NCBI GenBank assembly: GCA_945862295.1
Contig: CAMAXT010000012.1
Location: 1-43,460 of the forward strand
Length of the DNA: 43,460 nt
Reading direction: 5' to 3'
DNA from: Pseudobacteriovorax antillogorgiicola
Lineage (GTDB): Bacteria; Bdellovibrionota_B; Oligoflexia; Oligoflexales; CAIYRB01
In this document: positions 8,405 to 15,642 of the stretch, one piece after another
Layout of the letters: each line of letters opens with the position of its first letter
How positions within the stretch are numbered: the stretch's first letter is position 1
Position numbers and translations under genes: made by a program
The notes under the pieces: model-generated
Database searches by the model: none
The model's input: only the letters and a program-made list of their open reading frames with translations
What the model was told of the DNA's origin: nothing

Positions 8405-8730
8405 CGGACGATCATTGACAACTGAATATCAATACCAGCTTCGCTAACACCCGCAGCTGGCGATGGGCCGGCATGTCTGAAACAGTGTTGAAAAGCTGTT
8501 TCGTTACCCATCTAGTGGCTAGAGTCGGTCACGATAAGCTATGGATTCTCAGGAAAGAGGATAGACGCTGAGAAAAAACGCACCGATGCCCTCTTGCAGT
8601 GCCCGTTAGCTGAAAAAAAATCAGCAATAGGCGCTAACGAAAAAATCTGGGAGGGAAAATTTCAGATTCGGGATCAATAAGTGATTTTTTTTTAGATTTA
8701 AAAGTATCGCGACTGCGAAAGAAAAAGTAC
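8405..8730. other. Intergenic stretch with a nested inverted repeat
   Basis: No convincing gene is present. A short plus-strand frame (ATG 8473 to TGA 8571, 32 aa) lacks a ribosome site. At 8604-8639 CGTTAGC pairs with GCTAACG and encloses a second pair, GCTGA / TCAGC, around eight A residues. It lies downstream of the tRNA on the tRNA strand and could act in its termination or processing. Confidence 0.3.
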
Positions 8731-8806
8731 TGGTCGGGGCGACAGGATTCGAACCTGCGACCTCATGGTCCCAAACCACGCGCGCTACCAACTGCGCTAC
8801 GCCCCG
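8731..8806 (-). tRNA. tRNA-Pro (anticodon TGG)
   Basis: The reverse strand reads as a 76-nt tRNA with encoded CCA. The acceptor stem CGGGGCG pairs with CGCCCCG, the D-loop holds AGTTGGTAGC, the anticodon loop is TTTGGGA with TGG in the middle, and the T-arm is GGTTCGAATCC. The seven-base acceptor stem pairs fully. An ORF overlapping this gene on the same strand (MCRGVAQLVARVVWDHEVAGS...) is the familiar false protein generated by tRNA sequence. Confidence 0.97.
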
Positions 8807-8832
8807 ACACATAAACTCTAGTGACTGGAGTT

Positions 8833-8861
8833 ACTTAACAGCATCTAGTACCCTTCGTCAA
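8833..8861 (-). promoter_or_regulatory. Candidate sigma-70 promoter for tRNA-Pro
   Basis: On the minus strand TTGACG (8856-8861) is followed, 17 bases later, by TTAAGT (8833-8838), about 27 bases before the tRNA 5' end. The -35 is close to consensus and the -10 is weak. Confidence 0.4.
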
Positions 8862-8879
8862 CCGACGAGATAAGAACCG

Positions 8880-9689
8880 GTGGGTTGCGTCGCGAATATT
8901 TTCACTGTAGAAGGGGGCTTCAAACTTGGAGCGGAACCAGCGGTGCGAATTTTATCAGAAAAACATAAAGATAACAGATCGTTGGGCGAATTGGTGGAAA
9001 CGGCCGACGGCAGTATGACAATCAGACATCCAGAGCATCTTGAAACATATCACTCGTCAGCTGGTGCCGAGACGGAAGCATTTGAGCTTTATGTTAGCAG
9101 TAGTGGATTTCTTGAGCGCTTAACATCAGGGATGCAATTGGCAGTCCTCGATGTTGGACTTGGGCTCTCCTATAACGCCATGGCGACTATCGATGCGTGG
9201 CTCGGATGTTCGGAGTCGGGTGACCTAAATATCGTTAGTCTAGAATGGAGTCGAGATTTGGTCTCTGCCTTGGTGGCAGGAGATGCGCCGTGGACCGTGA
9301 ACTGGTCGGCATTGCGAAAAAATATAGTGATGAGATTGACTGAATCCTCCTCGCAAAAATTTTTCGGTGAATTCGTCCATCCGGTGACAGAAGCTGTATG
9401 TCGATGGACTATCTTGGTTGGCGACGCGCGCGAGACTGTAGTTGGATTGCAATCGAAATTTAATTACGTCTGGCAGGATCCTTTTTCTCCCGACAAAAAT
9501 CCTGATATGTGGAATGCGTTGTGGTTTTCGGCAGTCAAGCGTTTGGTCGAGGCCGATGCCGTGCTGATGTCTTACAGCGTTGCCCGCAGGGTTCGAGACG
9601 CATTGACCGAGGCCGGTTGGCAATGCGAGAGATTTAAAACGCCCGTGAAGCAGAAGAAGCAGTGGCTGCGTGCTCAGCTGCCAAACTGA
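8880..9689 (+). CDS. MnmC2-type tRNA U34 methyltransferase domain protein
   Basis: The family (DUF752/Methyltransf_30) uses SAM to methylate nm5U34 in the tRNA wobble position; in E. coli it is one half of MnmC. Visible hallmarks are LVETADGSMTIRHPEHLETYHS at the family's usual N-terminus, AVLDVGLGLSYNAMAT (SAM-binding loop) and VWQDPFSPDKNPDMW, near the DAFAPxKNPxMW signature. The C-terminal AGWQCERF segment also fits. The FAD oxidase half of MnmC is absent, as in standalone MnmC2 proteins. The first about 35 residues extend beyond the family start. GTG 8880 has no clear ribosome site, so a later GTG/TTG (about 8942-8983) may be the true start. Confidence 0.75.
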   Translation: MGCVANIFTVEGGFKLGAEPAVRILSEKHKDNRSLGELVETADGSMTIRHPEHLETYHSSAGAETEAFELYVSSSGFLERLTSGMQLAVLDVGLGLSYNAMATIDAWLGCSESGDLNIVSLEWSRDLVSALVAGDAPWTVNWSALRKNIVMRLTESSSQKFFGEFVHPVTEAVCRWTILVGDARETVVGLQSKFNYVWQDPFSPDKNPDMWNALWFSAVKRLVEADAVLMSYSVARRVRDALTEAGWQCERFKTPVKQKKQWLRAQLPN

Positions 9690-9701
9690 GGCTAATCTAG
9701 A

Positions 9702-9845
9702 CTAAGCTTTTGCTTTTTCGGTCTCGGCCTTTTTTGCTTCGGCTTCCATCTCGTCATCTACTTCCCGAAAAATTACTGCCTTCGGGTTTACCATGAAGAT
9801 AAAACAGTAAGCGGTGTACTTGCCGATTACTTTTAGAACTTTCAT
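9702..9845 (-). CDS. Small protein (47 aa) with charged C-terminal helix
   Basis: A short gene reading MKVLKVIGKYTAYCFIFMV, then NPKAVIFREVDDEMEAEAKK and a Lys/Glu/Ala tail. Residues 8-19 are hydrophobic and the C-terminal half is a very likely amphipathic charged helix, so it may be membrane-anchored by its N-terminus. It starts 13 bases after the stop of the ribbon-helix-helix gene on the same strand, which argues for co-transcription. No Shine-Dalgarno is obvious, so translational coupling is likely. No known family is recognised. Confidence 0.6.
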   Translation of the reverse strand: MKVLKVIGKYTAYCFIFMVNPKAVIFREVDDEMEAEAKKAETEKAKA

Positions 9846-9858
9846 CACGGTAGGCACT

Positions 9859-10164
9859 CTATTTATCCCTTCCAAATGCAGTTTTTTCGAGCGATTGCAT
9901 TTGACTGATTTTCTCTTTCAAAAGTTTGTGTAGCGATTCCCGGAAATAGCCTTCGAGTTCGCTATCATCAGTTCCGGAATTAGCCACGATGTTGTCGTAC
10001 AACTTTTTCGTTTCTTTAGATGCACTAATCGTTATGGCGTTGTTGCTGAAGTGATCGTCGATAAGATCGCGGACCAGGCTGCTGAGATTGAGTTCTTTTT
10101 CGGAGATTAGATCGTATTGATCTTCTCGAATTAGAAGGCTGATTCTTTTTAATGGGTGATCCAT
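9859..10164 (-). CDS. Ribbon-helix-helix (CopG/MetJ-like) regulator
   Basis: A 101-aa protein whose N-terminal 45 residues fit the RHH fold. A DNA-contacting strand (KRISLLIREDQYDLI) is followed by helix A (SEKELNLSSLV) and helix B (RDLIDDHFSNN). The rest is a predicted helical oligomerisation or partner-binding tail. Such proteins bind DNA as dimers at palindromes and usually repress their own operon. A perfect 10-base-arm palindrome (10245-10266) lies about 80 bases upstream, between this gene and the divergent PspC gene, and is the natural operator. A 47-aa gene follows. An antitoxin role is possible but no toxin-like partner is recognisable. Confidence 0.6.
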   Translation of the reverse strand: MDHPLKRISLLIREDQYDLISEKELNLSSLVRDLIDDHFSNNAITISASKETKKLYDNIVANSGTDDSELEGYFRESLHKLLKEKISQMQSLEKTAFGRDK

Positions 10165-10244
10165 TGGCGATCCAGATTTGGGTGTGTTTATCGAAAAAGT
10201 AACAATAACTCCTACCTATGCCGTGGCCAATACACGATATATAC

Positions 10245-10266
10245 TTATATGTATAAATACATATAA
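10245..10266. promoter_or_regulatory. Palindromic operator candidate between divergent genes
   Basis: TTATATGTAT (10245-10254) and ATACATATAA (10257-10266) are exact inverted arms around AA. They sit in an unusually A/T-rich tract (10231-10280) with further near-palindromic TATATA steps. Position and symmetry fit binding by the adjacent RHH dimer, controlling both directions. Confidence 0.5.
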
Positions 10267-10325
10267 ATATATATAGATATGTCGATGATCAATTCGACGC
10301 AGTAACAACGGAAAAGGAAAAAGAG

Positions 10326-10751
10326 ATGACGAGTGCGATCAGTCTGACACGTATGCAATGGGTTAGATCCCCTGACGGGATTTTTGCTGGTGTTTGTGAG
10401 GGAATAGGCAAGCAGCTTGATATGAATCCCTGGGTCCTGAGAGCAGCTTGGTCAGCGACGGTTTTGTTTTTTGGGACGGGGTTATTATTCTATTTAATTA
10501 TGGCTTTTGCGCTCCCAAGGTCAGATAAAATGGCTAATGCTCTCGGTAAAAGGTATTTTGGTGTCTGCAGCCGGCTTGCGCGGAAGTTAAGTATTGATAT
10601 TGGTTTGGTTAGAGCTTTAACAGTAATTCTATCTGTGTTTTCTTTTGGCGCAACGATTTTCGGTTACTTGATTCTTTACTTTGTGCTTCCGGAAGATGAC
10701 GGCATCATGGAACTAAAAGTAATTGAAAGAACGAGTTCTTATAGTCGCTGA
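10326..10751 (+). CDS. Double PspC-domain membrane protein
   Basis: A 141-aa protein with two PspC-like modules in tandem. The first (about residues 11-66) reads WVRSPDGIFAGVCEGIGKQLDMNPWVLRAAW, then a transmembrane helix ending YLIMAFALPRSD. The second (about 75-125) reads KRYFGVCSRLARKLSIDIGLVRALT, then a helix ending YLILYFVLPEDD. PspC proteins are inner-membrane components of envelope-stress responses. AAGGA is 7-8 bases upstream of the ATG. It diverges from the RHH regulator and shares its palindromic control region. A terminator follows. Confidence 0.85.
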   Translation: MTSAISLTRMQWVRSPDGIFAGVCEGIGKQLDMNPWVLRAAWSATVLFFGTGLLFYLIMAFALPRSDKMANALGKRYFGVCSRLARKLSIDIGLVRALTVILSVFSFGATIFGYLILYFVLPEDDGIMELKVIERTSSYSR

Positions 10752-10773
10752 AACTGATTATTGATGAAAAATG

Positions 10774-10804
10774 ACCCCTCTACTTTAGTGGGGTTTCTCT
10801 TTTT
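10774..10804 (+). terminator. Intrinsic terminator after the PspC gene
   Basis: ACCCC (10774-10778) pairs with GGGGT (10790-10794), with a short loop and a T-rich tail (TTTCTCTTTTT). Confidence 0.55.
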
Positions 10805-10814
10805 ATATGAAGCA

Positions 10815-11423
10815 TTAGAAACCGATTCGAAACATAAACGAACCAACTGTTCCAAAAATAGTTAATCCCCAAGCGACCCACCTTTTTGCAATGCTCGCCG
10901 AATATAGGCCAAACGAACCAAGAAAAAATGGCAGAAAGAATAGCAACTCCCAAGCAAGCACTGGTCCGACACTCCATCGCAAGCCGATGGGGGAAACGGG
11001 AATCGGTGTTACGGAGAAAAATAGTCGCGACCAAGAAAACGGTGCGAACAAAGCAGATCCGAGACCTCCGTCAGTCAGCATATCAAGCAGGGGGTGAGAG
11101 GCTGTAACTGTTGCGAGGGTTAGGTAAACAATAAGTATCTGTTTGATACTTGGCGTTGAGCGCTTGTGAAACAACACCACAAGAGGCACAGACGCAAAAA
11201 CACCTGTCACGGCCGCAAAAACTAGTGAGTGCGAAAATCCACGATGTCCCAATGGATCGCTGTATTTGATGCCAAATCTGAATCCGAGAACATCGGCGTC
11301 GGGAAGCATTGACAATACTACAACCGATACCAGCAATGGATTGTACCAACTTTTTTCGGTAGCAGGCTTAACCAAATTTAGTAAGCCAACTCCTACCAAT
11401 GCATGTCCTATTATAGTCGGCAA
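10815..11423 (-). CDS. YdjM-like membrane-bound metal-dependent hydrolase (DUF457)
   Basis: A 202-aa polytopic inner-membrane protein with about five hydrophobic spans. Family hallmarks are an N-terminal IGHALVGVGL, the acidic LPDADVLGF, and the HRGFSHSLVF motif; His/Asp residues at these sites are the presumed metal ligands. Family members are annotated as hydrolases on sequence grounds; the substrate is unknown. The start is TTG 11423, supported by GGAG five bases upstream. The gene diverges from aldehyde dehydrogenase over a 222-base spacer and ends close to the PspC terminator. Confidence 0.72.
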   Translation of the reverse strand: MPTIIGHALVGVGLLNLVKPATEKSWYNPLLVSVVVLSMLPDADVLGFRFGIKYSDPLGHRGFSHSLVFAAVTGVFASVPLVVLFHKRSTPSIKQILIVYLTLATVTASHPLLDMLTDGGLGSALFAPFSWSRLFFSVTPIPVSPIGLRWSVGPVLAWELLFFLPFFLGSFGLYSASIAKRWVAWGLTIFGTVGSFMFRIGF

Positions 11424-11645
11424 AATGTCTCCGCATGGGTTCAGACATTATTTATCAGATTGTTCTATGTCTGGTCTGCAAATAATCAATTTTTTGTGTT
11501 TTAGGTGAGCGAGTTTTCGTTGTTTAACACCTGGAAATGACTATTTTTTTTGATCTAGAGATAGAATGGTTGATTTTCGATGGTATTCGCGGGAATCTAT
11601 CGTTCTTAGAACCTGCTGACATTTTGAAATTTAAAGGAGTCCGAT

Positions 11646-13106
11646 ATGACTTTTGCACCCGTTGCCGTCGAGAATGGAAAGCTACTTATTGGCGGTGAGT
11701 GGATATCTACCAATAAAACTTTTGATACCATCAATCCTGCAAATGAAAAGAAGTTAGCGTCGGTTTCATTCGCTGGTGCGGAAGATGTTGATCGTGCTGT
11801 AAATGCGGCCCGTAGCGCATTGTCGACAGGACCGTGGGCGAAGATGGCTCCAAGAGAGCGCGGACGCATGTTGTACAAACTTGCCGATTTGATTGAGCGC
11901 GACAAGGAACGTCTAGCGATTCTGGAATCGATGGATAACGGTAAGCCAGTTGGCGAAACCATGAACTTTGATATCCCTCAGGTGATCGAAACATTCAGAT
12001 ACTATGCGGGCTGGGCCGATAAGATTTATGGAGACGTTAACCCGATCTCTGGTGATTTCTTTTCTTATACGTTGAAAGAGCCTGCAGGTGTTGTTGCTCA
12101 GATTATTCCTTGGAATTTTCCTTTGCTAATGGCTGCATGGAAACTTGCGCCAGCTCTTGCGGCAGGATGTACTGCGATCCTAAAACCAGCAGAACAAACG
12201 CCACTCACTGCGATTGAACTCGGAAAACTGGTCATGGAAGCTGGATTTCCAGGTGGCGTGGTAAATATCTTAACTGGTGACGGCACAACAGGGGCAGCAT
12301 TATCAAGCCACAAAGGCATCGATAAGATCGCGTTCACAGGTTCAACTGAAGTCGGCAGAAAAGTCATGATTGCTGCTGCTCAAAATCTCAAACGAGTTTC
12401 AATGGAGCTTGGTGGCAAAGCACCAAACATTGTTTTTGCAGACGCCAATGTCGATCAAGCTGTACGCGGCGCGCTCTTAGGAATCTTTTTTAACCAGGGT
12501 GAAGTCTGCTGTGCTGGTTCAAGGTTGTTTCTACACAAAGCAGTGGAAGCTGAGTTCACTGAAAAATTCAAAAAATTTGCAGAGGGCATCCGAGTCGGTG
12601 ATCCTCTTGATAAGAAAACTCAAATGGGTGCGCAGGTTTCTTTGGAACAGTACGAAAGAGTTACCGGATTTTTAGAGGCAGGCAAAAAAGGCGGAGCGAA
12701 AGTCATCGCTGGTGGTAGCGGACTACGTGAGAAGCTAGGCGGATACTTTGTCCAACCGACGATGTTTGCTGAAACTAATCAAGACATGCAGATCGTCAAA
12801 GAAGAAATCTTCGGTCCGGTTGTTGCGGCGCAGTCTTTCGAAGATCTTGAGGACTTAGTTGCAAAAGCCAATGATACAAACTACGGCCTAAGTGCAGGCA
12901 TTTGGACCAGTGACATTTCCAAAGCTCACACAGTCGCGCGTCGTATTAAAGCTGGAACTGTTTGGATCAACTGCTTCAACGCGTTTGACACAGCTGTGCC
13001 ATTCGGTGGATTTAAAGATTCTGGTTTTGGCCGCGAGCTCGGTCGTCAGGCTATGGATTTGTACACCGGTGAGAAGGCCGTTTGGATTGGCGGTTTAGGA
13101 AAATAA
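11646..13106 (+). CDS. NAD(P)-dependent aldehyde dehydrogenase
   Basis: A complete 486-aa ALDH superfamily enzyme oxidising aldehydes to acids in the cytoplasm. Key residues can be placed: Asn157 (IPWNFP), the coenzyme loop FTGSTEVGR (230-238), general base Glu254 (MELGGKAP) and nucleophile Cys288 (QGEVCCAGSR). The closing AVPFGGFKDSGFGRE motif is also present. The overall wording is that of the ALDH1/2-like (phenylacetaldehyde/betaine aldehyde) group; the substrate cannot be told from sequence. AAAGGAG lies 7 bases from the ATG. No gene follows on this strand; a repeat array starts about 25 bases after the stop. Confidence 0.92.
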   Translation: MTFAPVAVENGKLLIGGEWISTNKTFDTINPANEKKLASVSFAGAEDVDRAVNAARSALSTGPWAKMAPRERGRMLYKLADLIERDKERLAILESMDNGKPVGETMNFDIPQVIETFRYYAGWADKIYGDVNPISGDFFSYTLKEPAGVVAQIIPWNFPLLMAAWKLAPALAAGCTAILKPAEQTPLTAIELGKLVMEAGFPGGVVNILTGDGTTGAALSSHKGIDKIAFTGSTEVGRKVMIAAAQNLKRVSMELGGKAPNIVFADANVDQAVRGALLGIFFNQGEVCCAGSRLFLHKAVEAEFTEKFKKFAEGIRVGDPLDKKTQMGAQVSLEQYERVTGFLEAGKKGGAKVIAGGSGLREKLGGYFVQPTMFAETNQDMQIVKEEIFGPVVAAQSFEDLEDLVAKANDTNYGLSAGIWTSDISKAHTVARRIKAGTVWINCFNAFDTAVPFGGFKDSGFGRELGRQAMDLYTGEKAVWIGGLGK

Positions 13107-13131
13107 TTTTTCTGTAAATCGGGTGTAAATC

Positions 13132-13378
13132 CGGTAATCCGTGCAATCCGGTAATCCGCGGTAGGTAATCCGGTAATCCGGGTCCACGGTAATCCGGGTC
13201 CCGGTAATCCGGGTCCCGGTAATCCGGGTCCACTCGACTGATTACGCATTTTTTAATCCGTAATCAGTCGGGTGGATCCGGACTGCCGGATTGCAACCGG
13301 ATTGCAAGGATTAGAATTCGTAATCGGTCGGGTGGACCCGGATTAGCCGGATTAGCGGACCCGGATTAGCGGATTAGT
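13132..13378. repeat. Dense TAATCCGG / CCGGATTA inverted-repeat array
   Basis: Eight TAATCC units (13135-13259) face five GGATTA units (13308-13376). In the middle of the left half, a 15-16-base unit (GGTAATCCGGGTCCC) is repeated four times. Each CCCGGTAATCCGGG is itself a near-palindrome. The array lies between the convergent aldehyde dehydrogenase and ABC permease genes, and its last unit includes the permease stop codon. No spacers or CRISPR periodicity are seen. It may be a double-sided terminator that expanded, or a REP/BIME-like element. Confidence 0.85.
13224..13281. repeat. Central long hairpin of the repeat array
   Basis: CGACTGATTACG (13235-13246) pairs exactly with CGTAATCAGTCG (13259-13270) around a T-rich loop. 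The stem extends outward (CCGGGTCCACT / GGTGGATCCGG) with two mismatches to about 23 bp. The right arm is repeated nearly unchanged at 13319-13341. Confidence 0.85.
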
Positions 13379-14426
13379 ACCACTTGAATAGTTTCGTTGC
13401 CGCCGCGGTCGATAGCAGAGTGTAGGCTAATAAAATTACCGATTCAGACATGAGCGTTGATAGGTTTGCTCCCTCAAGTGCAATTCTCCTTAGGCCGTCA
13501 ACTAGTGCCGTCAAAGGCAAATACTGGACGATCTGACCAAGCCATTCAGGAAAGTTGGCTCGAGAAAACCATACACCTGCAACCAACATCATGGGCAAAC
13601 TTATGATGTTGGTCATACCGTTCATTGTCGCCGGATTGGCTGTACGTGCGGCGCATAGAATGGCTAACGAAGTGAACGCTGCTGTACCAAGGAAAGCAAA
13701 AGCTAAGAGGCTGATGTAGGACCCGGCACTTTTGAAGCCAAACATCAAGTAGCCTGTGATTAAGATTGCCGCGACTTCGACGATGAAAATAAACGTTCTG
13801 CCGAAGATGTGAGAGATCAGATACTCGTGCGGTTTCATCGGCGTAGCAAGGTAGCGCTTGAGAAGATTCTCTCTGCGGTTTGAGACGATAAGCATCCCTG
13901 TTCCAAAGAGGCTTGAGGTCATGATGCTCAAAGCTAAAAGACCTGGGATGAGGAAGTCGATGTAACGTGTCCCAGGGATGGTGATCTTCTCTGATGTGAT
14001 GGAGAGCGGGTCGGTTCTTCCCGCTGCTTCTTGCAAGGTACTTTTAATGATCGATGAAGCATTTGTACCTTCTTGGCTAGCGGTGTCATAAATAATTTTT
14101 AGTCCCGTTGGATCTGTCGAAACAATTGCGGCGATTTCACCGCGAAGGTGTTTTAAATTAATCTCCTCGACGGAACCTCGGTGCAGAATGATTGCTGAAT
14201 TGCTGCTAAGGCTCGCAGGGATATCGATATTGAAGGGGGAGGTGGCTGTTTGACCCTCAATCCAGCCTACTTGGACCTTCACGTTCTCTTTTCCGGAAAA
14301 AGCTGCGCCGAGAATTACCATCCAAAGGATAGGCATGAAGATAACGAAAAAGAAAGCCGACGGCTCCCGCCGGAACTCCCGCCAGCGTCCTTTTGTTAGC
14401 TCTATCAGGCTTGATCTTTTATGCAT
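13374..14426 (-). CDS. ABC-2 type exporter permease
   Basis: A membrane partner of the preceding ATPase, in the ABC-2 family (YhfI/YbhR/DrrB-like). The layout is an N-terminal transmembrane helix (FFFVIFMPILWMVILGAAF), a periplasmic domain of about 150 residues, then five spans, with the YLATPMKPHEYLISHIFGR cytoplasmic segment typical of this family. ATG 14426 overlaps the ATPase stop by 8 bases and has GGAG 8 bases upstream; a longer reading to 14462 is rejected. It yields 350 aa. The substrate is unknown. The gene's stop codon lies in the inverted-repeat array. Confidence 0.85.
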   Translation of the reverse strand: MHKRSSLIELTKGRWREFRREPSAFFFVIFMPILWMVILGAAFSGKENVKVQVGWIEGQTATSPFNIDIPASLSSNSAIILHRGSVEEINLKHLRGEIAAIVSTDPTGLKIIYDTASQEGTNASSIIKSTLQEAAGRTDPLSITSEKITIPGTRYIDFLIPGLLALSIMTSSLFGTGMLIVSNRRENLLKRYLATPMKPHEYLISHIFGRTFIFIVEVAAILITGYLMFGFKSAGSYISLLAFAFLGTAAFTSLAILCAARTANPATMNGMTNIISLPMMLVAGVWFSRANFPEWLGQIVQYLPLTALVDGLRRIALEGANLSTLMSESVILLAYTLLSTAAATKLFKWY

Positions 14427-15390
14427 CTCGAATGCTCCGGCCGGTGAGTTTGATAAACACATCTTCGAGCGAGCCGGAGCGCATATTGAGTTCGTGGACT
14501 TCGTAGTTATGTTTTTTTAATGTCTCGAGGATAGCTGTGATCATTGAGCTCGTTGAGTGGGCGACGATCTCAACGCGGTTACCGATTGGGACTGCGCTGC
14601 TGAAAACTTGATGCTCAGATTTTAGCGAAGTTAAAACTTTGGGTAATTCATCACTGAGAATCTGCTTGTGATTGGTTGCAAGACTAAAGGTGATGACTTG
14701 ACCATCGCAATGAAGAGCGATGAGGTGGTTGAGTGTACCTTCAGCGATGATCTTCCCGTGATCAAAGATTATGATGCGGTCGGCAAGTTTTTCGGCTTCT
14801 TCCATGTAGTGAGTGGTTAAGATCATGCTTTTATGATGGGATTTGAGAGCATTTAGGAGGTCCCAGATTGAGCGGCGCGACTGTGGATCAAGGCCGGTGG
14901 TCGGTTCGTCGAGGAAGATAAGTTCGGGGTTATTGATGAGGCAAGCGCCGAGATAGACCCTCTGCTTTTGGCCACCCGAAAGATTTTTTAATTGGACGTT
15001 TGTTTTATCTTTGAGATTCATGCGGTCGATGATGGCAAGTGGATCATCTGGATTTTTGTAGAAGCTGGAAAAAAGCTGGAGCGTTTCTTTAACAGTGTAA
15101 CGCTTATACATATTGGTTTCTTGGAGCAGGACACCCACTCTCTCCAGGATTTCCGATCTTTGTTTTTGCATATCCATGCCGAAGACTTTTAGGTGGCCCG
15201 ATGTTGGCGTGAGTAGTCCTTCTAGCATTTCAACCGTCGTTGTTTTTCCTGCGCCATTAGGGCCCAGGATCGCTAGGCATTCCCCCGGCTCAAGTTTGAG
15301 GCTGATGTTATCTACAGCGGTAAGAGTTCCGAATTTTTTTGTCAGGCTTTGAGCATCGACAACGGGGAACCTGGATATTGAGGGCAGCAT
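14419..15390 (-). CDS. ABC exporter ATP-binding subunit
   Basis: Energises export with the adjacent permease. Walker A GPNGAGKT is at residues 43-50, the Q-loop at about Gln90, signature LSGGQ at 137-141, Walker B with DEPTTGLD at about 157-168, and the H-loop in LTTHYMEEAEKLADR. The C-terminal about 100 residues are the CcmA/DrrA-type extension. ATG 15390 has GGAG five bases upstream and is preferred to 15450. The total is 323 aa. First gene of the two-gene operon; no regulator gene is adjacent. Confidence 0.92.
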   Translation of the reverse strand: MLPSISRFPVVDAQSLTKKFGTLTAVDNISLKLEPGECLAILGPNGAGKTTTVEMLEGLLTPTSGHLKVFGMDMQKQRSEILERVGVLLQETNMYKRYTVKETLQLFSSFYKNPDDPLAIIDRMNLKDKTNVQLKNLSGGQKQRVYLGACLINNPELIFLDEPTTGLDPQSRRSIWDLLNALKSHHKSMILTTHYMEEAEKLADRIIIFDHGKIIAEGTLNHLIALHCDGQVITFSLATNHKQILSDELPKVLTSLKSEHQVFSSAVPIGNRVEIVAHSTSSMITAILETLKKHNYEVHELNMRSGSLEDVFIKLTGRSIRDA

Positions 15391-15642
15391 GTGAACTCCA
15401 GAAAAGCCGGGCCACCATAACTCTCTGTAAAAACAAAAGCAATTGCCCATAGCGGCGGACTTTGGCGGTTTTTTTCCGCCTTTTGCTTGGATTGAGTAAG
15501 GGTTGGTGTTAGCAAAGGCCCTGAAATTATTTACAAATAAAGCACTTGGATGTGCGGAATATGATAGACGAAGCCTTGCGATTTATGGGAGTTATAGATA
15601 TACGAACATTGTCTACATAGTGAATGATTACGGGGAGCTTTG

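Noticed and set aside
8473-8571. 32-aa plus-strand ORF MSETVLKSCFVTHLVARVG...
   Set aside because: No ribosome site and no recognised family; might be a relic at the IS flank but cannot be supported.
8621-8812. 63-aa ORF on the minus strand beginning MCRGVAQLVARVVWDHEVAGS
   Set aside because: It is a translation of the tRNA-Pro gene and its flank, a well-known false annotation.
13046-13249. Two ORFs rich in GPGLP/DPDYR repeats
   Set aside because: They are products of the inverted-repeat array read in frame, overlapping the end of the aldehyde dehydrogenase; periodicity is DNA-driven.
13132-13378. CRISPR array
   Set aside because: Units are short, in both orientations, with no regular unique spacers and no cas genes nearby.
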